A DNA stretch of 64,000 nucleotides from CAVTQZ01 sp963737015 (GTDB lineage: Bacteria; Actinomycetota; Acidimicrobiia; Acidimicrobiales; UBA8190): the NCBI GenBank assembly GCA_963737015.1, contig CAVTQZ010000002.1, forward strand, positions 248,001 through 312,000. The letters run 5' to 3'. Both the position numbers and the translations under genes were made by a program. Of the stretch, positions 50,685 to 58,701 are shown piece by piece (positions within the stretch are counted from its first letter, which is position 1; each line of letters begins with the position of its first letter). The notes under the pieces are model-generated. The model was not told where the DNA came from. It saw only the letters and a list, made by a program, of their open reading frames with translations, and did not search any database.

Positions 50685-51407
50685 TCATCCACCCAGGTAC
50701 GCGGAGACGAGGCCGCCCTCACGCACATCGGCGGGCTCTCCCACGTCCACCACACGGCCCTTGTCGAGCACGTACACGTAATCGGCCAGTTCCAGGGCGG
50801 CGTCGACGTACTGCTCCACGAGCAGCACACTCGTTCCCGCCGCCGCCCTCTCCTTCAATGCCTCGAAGAGCTGGCCGACGATGATGGGCGCGAGACCCAT
50901 CGAGATCTCGTCGACCATCAACAGCCGCGGCTCCGCCAGAAGCGCCCTGGCAAGGGAGAGCATCTGCTGCTCGCCCCCGGACAACGTCCCGGCAGTCTGG
51001 CGCTGGCGGGTGGCCAGGACGGGAAAGATCTTCCCGGCCTCTGTGACGGGATCCACGTCACGGCCGGTGGCGTAGCGCACCATCTCGAGGTTCTCGCCGA
51101 CAGAGAGGCTCGGGAATATCCCGCGGCCCTCGGGCACGTGGACGACTCCGAGGCGGGCTATGGAGTGCGGGGGGCGTCGCTCGACGCTGATGCCCGCCAC
51201 CTTTATGTGCCCCCGTTCGGGACGCACGAGACCCGAGATGGAGCGCAGCGTGGTGCTCTTGCCAGCGCCGTTGGGTCCGAGGAGGGCCACGACCGAGTGC
51301 TCCGGGACCGAGAGGGATATGCCCGACAGAGCGCGCATCGTTCCGTACGACACCCAGAGGTCGTCGAGCTCGAGCACCGGTACCGCTGCGCGGGTTTCAG
51401 GCGACAT
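50685..51407 (-). CDS. livF: ABC transporter ATP-binding protein (LivF type)
   Basis: A 240-residue ATPase of a branched-chain-type importer. Walker A GPNGAGKST, signature TLSGGEQQML, Walker B PRLLMVDEISMG and the switch His-loop position (LLVEQYVDAALELAD) are present. MSPETRAAVPVLELDD at 51407 overlaps the end of the LivG gene by 11 bp, supporting translational coupling. The symbol reflects family, not a proven amino-acid substrate; in actinobacterial catabolic islands such systems often import aromatic or other acids. Confidence 0.9.
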   Translation of the reverse strand: MSPETRAAVPVLELDDLWVSYGTMRALSGISLSVPEHSVVALLGPNGAGKSTTLRSISGLVRPERGHIKVAGISVERRPPHSIARLGVVHVPEGRGIFPSLSVGENLEMVRYATGRDVDPVTEAGKIFPVLATRQRQTAGTLSGGEQQMLSLARALLAEPRLLMVDEISMGLAPIIVGQLFEALKERAAAGTSVLLVEQYVDAALELADYVYVLDKGRVVDVGEPADVREGGLVSAYLGG

Positions 51408-52167
51408 CGGCTTCACCCAAATATGCCGAGCGGACCGCGGGATCGCTTCGGATCTCGTCCGGCGTGCCACAGGCGATGCGCCGGCCGAAATCGAGCACCG
51501 TTATCCCGTCACACACCTCCATCACCAAGGCCATGTCGTGTTCAACCAACAGGACAGCAGGTTCGCCCTCGCCGCTTCGGCCGACGAGCTGGCAGAGCAC
51601 GTCCGCGAAGCGCGCTGTCTCCGAGGCGTCGAGGCCAGAGCTCGGCTCGTCGAGCAGAAGGACACGCGGTTCGGTGCAAAGAGCACGCCCCATCTCGACC
51701 ACCCGGCCTTGGCCCGTGGGCAACTCGCCGGCCATACGCCGCCTGATGCGACCGAGATCCAACAGCTCCATGACCTCGGCCACACGCTCACGCCTCTGAT
51801 CGCGGCCACGTCCGAACACACCACCCGGGTGTGACGCTTCCCAGGCGGCGACCAGGTTGTCCTCCACCGACATGCGGACGAAGAGCTCGAGCTTCTGAAA
51901 GGTCCTCGCGATTCCGGCACGCCCGCGACGGTGGGGGGGCCAGCGCGTAATGTCCTGACCGCCGAGATGCACATTGCCCTCGGACGGGCCGATCAGCCCG
52001 GTGAGGACGTTGAAGAGAGTCGTCTTGCCTGCACCGTTCGGCCCGATGAGACCCGTGATCTGTCCCGCGGGTACGGCCAGGTCCACATCCTCCAGGGCGT
52101 GGAGCCCACCGAAACGGACGGAGATGCCACTCGCTTCCAGGAGAGCGCCCTGATAGTCAGCGGCCAC
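51397..52167 (-). CDS. livG: ABC transporter ATP-binding protein (LivG type)
   Basis: A 256-residue ATPase. Walker A is GPNGAGKTT, the signature LPTGQGRVVEMG is degenerate as usual for LivG, Walker B is RVLLLDEPSSGLDA and the switch His is in LLVEHDMALVM. The C-terminal FGRRIACGTPDEIRSDPAVRSAYLGE is the LivG ending. It overlaps the fused permease by 11 bp and LivF by 11 bp, so all three are translated together. Confidence 0.92.
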   Translation of the reverse strand: MAADYQGALLEASGISVRFGGLHALEDVDLAVPAGQITGLIGPNGAGKTTLFNVLTGLIGPSEGNVHLGGQDITRWPPHRRGRAGIARTFQKLELFVRMSVEDNLVAAWEASHPGGVFGRGRDQRRERVAEVMELLDLGRIRRRMAGELPTGQGRVVEMGRALCTEPRVLLLDEPSSGLDASETARFADVLCQLVGRSGEGEPAVLLVEHDMALVMEVCDGITVLDFGRRIACGTPDEIRSDPAVRSAYLGEADVA

Positions 52168-54148
52168 TTCCCACCTCCACCCTCTGGAAAGCGCTCGGCG
52201 CGGTGTCCAGGACGAAGGGGCGCCTCGGCCTCGGACGGAGGACGCTGAAGCATCGCTGCGCCTCCATGACGGAGATCGCCACCGTTCCCTCGGGTGTCCG
52301 CGAGAGCCCTATCGCGCCGAGGGCGACTCCGAGCGGTATGTAGTTGGACACGGTGACGGGAATGCCGGGCAGGTGCGAGACCCCGAAGGTGAGAGCGGCG
52401 ATGACAGCGCCGGTTATCAGCGACCGGCCTCCCAGCACCACGAGCAACAACAGCTCCAGCGAGACGTTCCACTGGAAGTCGAATGGGGTGATCGCCTGCA
52501 CCTGCGCCCCGTAGAGGGCACCGCCGAGCGCCGCCACCGCCCCGCAAATCGCGAAGGTAACGAGCTTGGTTACCGTCAGGTTCACACCGAGGGTCTGAGC
52601 AGCCGTCGGCGCATCGCGAAGGATCGAAAGCCGGCGTCCGATGGGGCCGATCCGAAGCAGATAGGCGCCGAGCGCGATGACTCCGAATATCACGAGCGAA
52701 AGGAAATAGAGGCTCACGCCGCTCGTGAACGAGACGCCGAATATTACGGGGCGAGGATCTGTGATCCCCGTCACTCCGCCGCCCACGTCGGTTCTGTTAA
52801 AGACCAGGTTGTCCATGATCAAGGCGAACGCGAACGTCGCGAGCATGAAGTAGAGGCCCTTCAGACGAAGCGAAGGAAGCCCGACGAGCAGTCCGACCGG
52901 AACGGCTATAGCCATGCCGACCAAGGTGGCGAAGAGGAAGTGCTGCCCGTGTGACCCTGCCAGGTGGCCGACGGTGAACGCGCCTACGCCGGCGAAGCTG
53001 AACTGCGCAAGGGAGGGCTGTCCCGCCCATCCCATCAACACGATCAGTGAAAGTGCAGCCAGGGCGTAGGCGATGCTCAAAGTGACGACGCCGAGAACGG
53101 CGCCGTGAACGCCGGCCGGTAGAAGGAGCATCACCACGAATGCCACGGATCCGAGGAGCAGCGGCCGGTGTCTGTCCACCCACGAAGCCGAGCCATGCAC
53201 CAGATCGGCCAGCGAATCAGATAGAGAGTCGCCCGACGAGCTCGCCGAAGCCGTCGCCATGGGGCTGATCGAAACGCCTGCTTCCTTCAAGCGGCTGCCG
53301 AGCACTATGAGCAGAACGAACAGCGCCAGATACGGAATGCCGGCCTCCAGGTCCACGATGGTGCCCGAGGCCCCCCACCTCGAAAGGACGCTCTGGACGA
53401 TCCCGAGGAGAAGGGCCCCCCCGAAGGCCCAGGGCAGGCCGTAGACGAACCCGAGAACCGCGGGGGCGAACGCATATATGACGACCAAGATGAGGGCGTC
53501 GATGTTGAGAGTCTGAGTTGGGCTCAGCAGGATCCCGACCAGTGCGGCGAACATCGAGGAGATGGCCCATGCTCCGCGGCGCACGTTGGCGGCGTTCACT
53601 CCGATAATTCCCGCCAGGTCTCCGTTGTCCACTACCGCCCGCGTGGCCGTGCCGAATCGTGTGTGACGTAGGAGCCACCACAGACCGGCGCCCATCGCCA
53701 GTGACACCAGCAGCGTGCCCAGCTGGTCATAACCGACGTGGAGGGTCGAGCCGAGCACGAAAGTCGATCGGGGGAAGACCGTTTGGAGCTGGCGCGTCTG
53801 ACCTCCCCAAATGAGGGTCGCCGCCGTCTCGAGCACGGCCAACATCGCAAGTGCCACGACCATGGGAATCTCGGCGGACAGCCCTGCGACGGACTTGAAC
53901 AGGCGCTCGAAGACGAGCCCGAGGGCGGGTGCAACGATCAGGACCATGATCGGTATGGAGAACCAGGCCGAGATGTGCCAGACGTCGTGCAGCTGCCAAT
54001 AAGTGAAAGCGCAGAACATCGCGACGGCGCCGTATGCGAAGTTGAAGACACCGGTCGTGTTATAGGTGAGGGTCACGCCCATCGCAGCGAGGCCGTAGAG
54101 GCTCCCACTGAAGATGCCGATGACGATGAAGGGCCAGAACGTGCTCAC
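52157..54148 (-). CDS. Fused LivH-LivM permease of a branched-chain-type ABC importer
   Basis: One 663-residue protein replaces the two usual permeases. Residues about 1-290 are LivH-like (SLYGLAAMGVTLTYNTTGVFNFAYGA; RAVVDNGDLAGIIGVNAANVRRGAWA is the ATPase-coupling loop). After a soluble Ser-rich linker (about 295-325) a LivM-like half follows (YALAALSLIVLMGWAGQPSLAQFSFAGVGAF; RDAPTAAQTLGVNLTVTKL is the second coupling loop). This gives about 18 membrane segments. Such fusions occur in actinobacteria. It is co-transcribed with LivG and LivF. Confidence 0.9.
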   Translation of the reverse strand: MSTFWPFIVIGIFSGSLYGLAAMGVTLTYNTTGVFNFAYGAVAMFCAFTYWQLHDVWHISAWFSIPIMVLIVAPALGLVFERLFKSVAGLSAEIPMVVALAMLAVLETAATLIWGGQTRQLQTVFPRSTFVLGSTLHVGYDQLGTLLVSLAMGAGLWWLLRHTRFGTATRAVVDNGDLAGIIGVNAANVRRGAWAISSMFAALVGILLSPTQTLNIDALILVVIYAFAPAVLGFVYGLPWAFGGALLLGIVQSVLSRWGASGTIVDLEAGIPYLALFVLLIVLGSRLKEAGVSISPMATASASSSGDSLSDSLADLVHGSASWVDRHRPLLLGSVAFVVMLLLPAGVHGAVLGVVTLSIAYALAALSLIVLMGWAGQPSLAQFSFAGVGAFTVGHLAGSHGQHFLFATLVGMAIAVPVGLLVGLPSLRLKGLYFMLATFAFALIMDNLVFNRTDVGGGVTGITDPRPVIFGVSFTSGVSLYFLSLVIFGVIALGAYLLRIGPIGRRLSILRDAPTAAQTLGVNLTVTKLVTFAICGAVAALGGALYGAQVQAITPFDFQWNVSLELLLLVVLGGRSLITGAVIAALTFGVSHLPGIPVTVSNYIPLGVALGAIGLSRTPEGTVAISVMEAQRCFSVLRPRPRRPFVLDTAPSAFQRVEVGSGR

Positions 54149-54202
54149 CCGTTTGCACCCCGATCGCCACGTGGATCACGCACCGCCGTCACCCCGTACG
54201 CA

Positions 54203-55735
54203 CTAAGACGCCGCGACGGTCTGGCCGCCGCAGAAGATCCCGGAGGAGGGTGCTCTTCGGGAGAAGTCGCTCCCCTTCACCTGGACGTCGACCTGACACG
54301 CGTATGCGGTATGTGACCCGGGCGCGTAAGAACCCGTGGCGCCGCCACCTGTCCAGTTGGTGATGCCCTTAACAGCGTTGATGATCGAAGCGCGGGTGGG
54401 ATTGTGGCCCGAGGTGATGAGGGCATAGATCAGCAACTGTCCGGCCTCCCAGCCCAGGAAGCCGAAGCCACTCGGCTGCTTGCCCGGCTCGTAGGTCGCG
54501 AGCTGCTGCTTGTAGAGCGTCGTGGCCGCGGTCGACTCGTTGAGCGGCGTGAAAGGAAGTCCGACGGTGAGCCCCTGAGCCGCGCTCTGTCCGGCCGTTG
54601 AGATCATGTCCGGGGTGTACCCGTCGAACGTGGTGTACACGAACGGCAACGAGTAGGACTGCTGCTGCATTGCCTGGAGAAGCTTGGCGTTTCCGGTCAC
54701 GTCCAGGGTCGTCATCACCCCCTGGCACCCATTGCTCCGCATCTGCGCCACGTCGCTCTCGAGCGACGCTGTGGTGGGCGAGATGGAGGTATCGGTGTAG
54801 CAAGCGGTACCGCCGAAGTTGTGCGTGAAGACGTACGAGTACCAACCCGCGGCCTGGGCGCTGATCTGGATGCTGTAGGCGAGGAACGCCATCTTGGAAG
54901 GCAGGTAACCGGACTGCTTCTCGAGGGTGAATCCCGAGTCGTTGATCTCGTAGGTGCCACTCGGGGTCTGCAGACAGCTGCCACCAGCGGCCGAGTAATA
55001 GGTCGGCATCTCACTGCGGGCGCAGGCGATCGCGAAGCCGAAGTCAGGGACCTGGTTCTGCGTCATCGCCGGAACTCCACCGCCGTCGCCGTCGGAGGTC
55101 GATCCCGCGAAGGCGAGGGCCTTCGGTATGAGGTCCTGCACGTCGGCGGCATTCGTGGAGGAGTCCTGCTGGTCGTCCTCCACGTCGAGGCTCAATTTCC
55201 GCCCGCAGATCCCGCCAGCCGCGTTCACCGCGCCGAAAAGGGCCTCCACGCCCTGGGCGCCCTGGTCGAAGCTGCCCGGAAGCGGCCCCGTGAGACCGCT
55301 CACGTTGCCGATGGTGATGGAGTTCGCGGTCACGCCGGGGCCGGAGGCACCGTTGGTGCCGCCACCGTTACATTCAGAGGCCTCGGACTGCGGGGAGAAG
55401 TTGAAGGAAGAAGGAGGTGGCGCGGAAGCGCTCGGCCCAGTTGTCTTGGCCGCTGAGCTACCGCCGGTCCCTCCGCCGGTGCCGGAATTGCTCGCACCGC
55501 TGTTCGTGCCGCCGTTGGACCCCGCGATCGCTGCGCTCCCGGCCGTTCCGCCGGCGTTCCCGTTCGCGTTCTGGCCGACGCCCGCGCCGCCGCCCAGGTA
55601 CGGACCGATGCGAGCTCCGCACCCGGCGAAAAGGACGGTGATCGGCAACAGGACCGTGAGCACCTTGAGCACTGTGCGTCTCGACGACTTCGGTACGGAG
55701 GGCCACCGGGGCACGTGATCTACAGACGCGCCCAT
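54203..55735 (-). CDS. ABC transporter substrate-binding lipoprotein (LivK-like)
   Basis: A periplasmic-binding-protein-like lipoprotein of 510 residues. A lipobox (VLFAGC, Cys about 39) follows the hydrophobic segment VLKVLTVLLPITVLF, so it is membrane-tethered outside. A Gly/Asn/Ala/Ser-rich spacer of about 80 residues precedes the type I binding fold (ITIGNVSGLTGPLPGSFDQGAQGVEALFGAVNAAGGICGRKL; GWEAGQLLIYALITSGHNPTRASIINAVKGI). Six or more Cys suggest disulfides. Start uncertain: ATG 55735 or GTG 55714. First gene of the importer operon. Confidence 0.87.
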   Translation of the reverse strand: MGASVDHVPRWPSVPKSSRRTVLKVLTVLLPITVLFAGCGARIGPYLGGGAGVGQNANGNAGGTAGSAAIAGSNGGTNSGASNSGTGGGTGGSSAAKTTGPSASAPPPSSFNFSPQSEASECNGGGTNGASGPGVTANSITIGNVSGLTGPLPGSFDQGAQGVEALFGAVNAAGGICGRKLSLDVEDDQQDSSTNAADVQDLIPKALAFAGSTSDGDGGGVPAMTQNQVPDFGFAIACARSEMPTYYSAAGGSCLQTPSGTYEINDSGFTLEKQSGYLPSKMAFLAYSIQISAQAAGWYSYVFTHNFGGTACYTDTSISPTTASLESDVAQMRSNGCQGVMTTLDVTGNAKLLQAMQQQSYSLPFVYTTFDGYTPDMISTAGQSAAQGLTVGLPFTPLNESTAATTLYKQQLATYEPGKQPSGFGFLGWEAGQLLIYALITSGHNPTRASIINAVKGITNWTGGGATGSYAPGSHTAYACQVDVQVKGSDFSRRAPSSGIFCGGQTVAAS

Positions 55736-56152
55736 ACGCCCTGGCAGACGGCTGTTTACCAGAGCATTCCAAGCACGCACAGCGTTGGACGGCGAAGCGC
55801 TGCTCCCCCTCTGCACAAACCCTCCTCGGCAAGTCGACGGCAGCAAGACGCCTCCCCAGCAGACCGTCGGAATGCTCTTCTATGGAAGCCCTCGTCTCGG
55901 GGGCTGTTCCTGCCGATAAACCGCTCGACTTCTTGAGGAACGAACTATGCCCCCGAAACTTTCGCCTGCCAAGGGCCTCATACCCCGCCTTCTAGCTGGG
56001 CCGTCGCCGCTCGACGGGCTCGGAGCCTGACGGCGACGTCAGTCACCTGCCCCGGGCCGCCCGGGGACGGTCATTGCGACTGTGTGACTTTCCGACCAGG
56101 ACACATCATTGAGTGGCTGTACCCTTTTGCACAGAAAACACCGGAGGTTCGC
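55736..56152. other. 417-bp intergenic region between divergent importer and RodZ-like genes
   Basis: It holds no credible gene. It contains an operator-like palindrome at 56026-56043 and A+T-richer sequence around 55890-55960 and 56115-56145, where promoters for the two divergent operons are probably placed. No hairpin terminator or RNA gene was recognised. Confidence 0.6.
56026..56043. promoter_or_regulatory. Operator-like palindrome CCTGAC-N6-GTCAGT
   Basis: CCTGACGGCGACGTCAGT has an exact TGAC-N6-GTCA core and one changed outer base. It lies in the divergent gap, about 110 bases before the RodZ-like gene and about 290 bases upstream of the lipoprotein gene. Confidence 0.55.
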
Positions 56153-57205
56153 GTGGCGACCGCAGGTAGTGGGGGCAGGGTGACACGGAGGAGCGAGAAC
56201 CATCCCTCTATCGCTGCACGTCCTGTCGTGGGCACCACACTGCGCGAAGCCCGTGAGTCACAGGGCATCACGCTGGCCGAGGTGAGGGACCGCACCGGCG
56301 TCTCGTGGCAACACCTCGAGGCCCTCGAGGCGATGCAGCTCGGCCGCTTGCCGGACCAGCGCAGTGTGGTTACAGCGGCGAGACGCTACGCGGAGGTCGT
56401 GGGTCTCGACGCCTCCGAGGTCTGCGGAAGATTGCTCAGCGCCTGGCAGGATCAGCAGTGGAAGCCCGGTCATATGAACCGCGAGACCTCGTCCGCGGGC
56501 AACACCGGCCAAGTCGAGCGCACGGAATCCGCGGGACAGAACGGACATCTGCGCTCGTTCACGCAAACCGCAGAAGTGCCTCTTTCGCCTGCCCAGCGCG
56601 CCCGGCTTCATCAGACTCAGGCATTGGCGCAGTTCGCCGACACCGGGGCGATCCCGCTGGCCACGTCACTGGGGCGCGGCCCTTCCCATGGTCCGAGAAC
56701 TCTGCAGATCATCGTGGGCGTAGCTGCGCTCCTGCTGCTGCTCGGGATAGGTGGTCTCGCCGTTGCTCACTACGAGCCGAAATGGCTGTCGGATATGCAT
56801 CTCACCCACTCAGCGGCGAATGTCACCACGACCACACCCGTGCAGGCGCGACATCACCGTCCTTCGAGCTCCAGCTCGTCGCAATCCGTCATCGCACTGC
56901 CCGCTGCGAACGGTTCGGAGTCGGTGACCGTTCATTCGCAGAGCTACCAGGTGCTCGTGGCGGCGCAGAAGCCTTGCTGGATCGATGCGACGGGAACGGC
57001 GCAGTCTTCCGGCTCCGCTCCTGTGTTCGAGGGGGTATTGCAGGCCGGGGAGACGAAGGTGCTCAACCCCGTCAACGGCGCCTTGTCGATCGAGTTCGGC
57101 GCCAGTCTCGTGACGGTGCAGGTAGAGATGAACGGCAAGACCGTGCCCTCTTGGTCCTTCAGCCCGAGCACCGTACCGTTCACCCTCAGCTTCACTTCGA
57201 GCTGA
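56153..57205 (+). CDS. RodZ-like membrane protein with N-terminal HTH domain
   Basis: A 350-residue protein. GTG 56153 has GGAGG five bases upstream. Residues about 25-85 form a cytosolic helix-turn-helix of the HTH_25/RodZ type (GTTLREARESQGITLAEVRDRTGVSWQHLEALE), one membrane helix lies at about 183-207 (IIVGVAALLLLLGIGGLAVAHY), and the external part ends in a beta domain like DUF4115 (VTVHSQSYQVLVAAQKPCWIDATG... LSIEFGASLVTVQVEMNGKTV). RodZ relatives link the cell-wall machinery to the membrane; here it stands by the importer and secreted proteins. Confidence 0.85.
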   Translation: MATAGSGGRVTRRSENHPSIAARPVVGTTLREARESQGITLAEVRDRTGVSWQHLEALEAMQLGRLPDQRSVVTAARRYAEVVGLDASEVCGRLLSAWQDQQWKPGHMNRETSSAGNTGQVERTESAGQNGHLRSFTQTAEVPLSPAQRARLHQTQALAQFADTGAIPLATSLGRGPSHGPRTLQIIVGVAALLLLLGIGGLAVAHYEPKWLSDMHLTHSAANVTTTTPVQARHHRPSSSSSSQSVIALPAANGSESVTVHSQSYQVLVAAQKPCWIDATGTAQSSGSAPVFEGVLQAGETKVLNPVNGALSIEFGASLVTVQVEMNGKTVPSWSFSPSTVPFTLSFTSS

Positions 57206-57207
57206 GC

Positions 57208-57224
57208 AACCCCCTTCGGGGGTT
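57208..57224. terminator. Terminator-like hairpin between convergent genes
   Basis: AACCCCC-TTC-GGGGGTT, a 7-bp perfect stem with a 3-base loop, in the 37-bp gap between the stops of the RodZ-like gene and the convergent secreted-protein gene. It can serve both strands. Confidence 0.6.
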
Positions 57225-57242
57225 ACCTGCTCTCATCTGGCC

Positions 57243-58643
57243 TCAGCACCCGGATGGGCCGATGTATCCGGGGTTCACGTTCTGCGCACCGTTGGTGAGC
57301 GTCCCGCTGAGCCCGGGCTCACCGTCGCCGCCTCCGTCATTCGCGTACACCCCGCAAGTACCCGCGTACAGGCCGGGTGTCGCGAAGGGCAATGCAGGGG
57401 ACCGCTGAGGGTCCGGATCCTGGTAGGTCTGGATCCCCGGCTCCGCGTTCACCTGTTGCGGGGTGTTCTGCCGGTAAGCGTCGGCGCCGCCGGGGTTCTT
57501 CGAACCGTTCGAGTTCGTATAACAGGCCGTCTCGGTGCTCGCCGGCCCGCCGCCGCTACAGCCGCTCACCTCGTGAGAACTCGCAGGGGTGCCGTTCTGG
57601 TAGACGTTGGAACTCTCGGGCGTACCCTTGGCACACTTGTCGTCGGCGCTCTTGTTCTGCGGGTCGGTCGCGCCGTCGACGCCGTTCTGGCTCCATGTGG
57701 ACGAGCTCGAATTCTTCGAGTCGTTGCACCCGTAGTACTCCGTCTGTTGCTGGGTGGTTCCCTCGAAGCAGATGCTGTCGGCGCAGGCGCCGCCCGAAGC
57801 GTTGGCGAGCCCCTCGGGATCCGTGCGGCTCGGCCCTGAACCGACGAGCGACATGAACCAGTTCGGGAAGCTTTCTGGTCCCGCGAGGCTTACGACCAAC
57901 GCACCGCCATCCGACGGGCCGTTGATCGCGCCGGCAGTGTGGTTCTGGCCGGTGAAGCCGTCGTGCTCGCCGTTGTCGAGGTTGTCGAATGCTCCGATGT
58001 ACACGAGAAGACCCTGGCTGAGGATGACATTCAGGGCGTTCTGTTTTCCCGTGTCCGGGGTCAACGAGTTCTGTCCGACCGGCTGATTTGCAGCGCACTT
58101 GTAAAGGGCCGGCAGTTGACCGTTGGCATTGGGAGTCGAGGGCACAGGAAGTTTCGCGGCGGCTGGGCAGTAAATGGCGTAGTAGTCATAGTTCGCCTCG
58201 AAACCAGTTCCGTTCGGGTTGTTGCCGCAACCATTGGGCGCCTTGGTCCCCCCATGGGTCCCGTCGGTGTTGGCGGAGAGACAACCCGCGTGCGGCGAGT
58301 CCGCCGTGCCCGGGTCGCCGACGTTCTCTTCCACACCGAAGCTGGGATTGCCGGGATTGTTCGGCAACTGGTTTATTCCGAGCTCCGCGTAACGCGTGTT
58401 GTTCGAGTTCGGATCGCCGTTGGTCGTGCCGCCGCTCTCCACGTTGACTGCGAAATTGTGACAGCCCGGGGGCACCGAGTTCGCCGGAGTGTTCCATGCG
58501 TCGGCACTCCAAGGACAGTCGTTCTGGTTCGGGTTGTAGCCACCACCGCTCACTGCGCTCGCCACACCGCCGGAAGCCATCAACAACAGACCAGTTGTGA
58601 GTACTCCCGCGAGCCCGTAGACACTCACCTTCCGCCCACGCAT
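57243..58643 (-). CDS. Secreted Cys-rich protein of unknown function
   Basis: A 466-residue exported protein. ATG 58643 is chosen because AAGGAG lies seven bases upstream; sequence before it is non-family. MRGRKVSVYGLAGVLTTGLLLMASGGVASA is a normal signal peptide, cleaved near residue 30. The mature chain is unusually rich in Asn, Gly, Ser and Pro with many scattered Cys (for example YNPNQNDCPW, TETACYTN, TCGVYANDGG), suggesting disulfide-stabilised surface material. No family was recognised. It lies between the RodZ-like gene and the beta-propeller gene. Confidence 0.75.
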   Translation of the reverse strand: MRGRKVSVYGLAGVLTTGLLLMASGGVASAVSGGGYNPNQNDCPWSADAWNTPANSVPPGCHNFAVNVESGGTTNGDPNSNNTRYAELGINQLPNNPGNPSFGVEENVGDPGTADSPHAGCLSANTDGTHGGTKAPNGCGNNPNGTGFEANYDYYAIYCPAAAKLPVPSTPNANGQLPALYKCAANQPVGQNSLTPDTGKQNALNVILSQGLLVYIGAFDNLDNGEHDGFTGQNHTAGAINGPSDGGALVVSLAGPESFPNWFMSLVGSGPSRTDPEGLANASGGACADSICFEGTTQQQTEYYGCNDSKNSSSSTWSQNGVDGATDPQNKSADDKCAKGTPESSNVYQNGTPASSHEVSGCSGGGPASTETACYTNSNGSKNPGGADAYRQNTPQQVNAEPGIQTYQDPDPQRSPALPFATPGLYAGTCGVYANDGGGDGEPGLSGTLTNGAQNVNPGYIGPSGC

Positions 58644-58701
58644 CAGTTTGCTCCTTCTGCTCATTTGACCCTCAACCATCCTTTCGAGACCTGCCATGCC
58701 C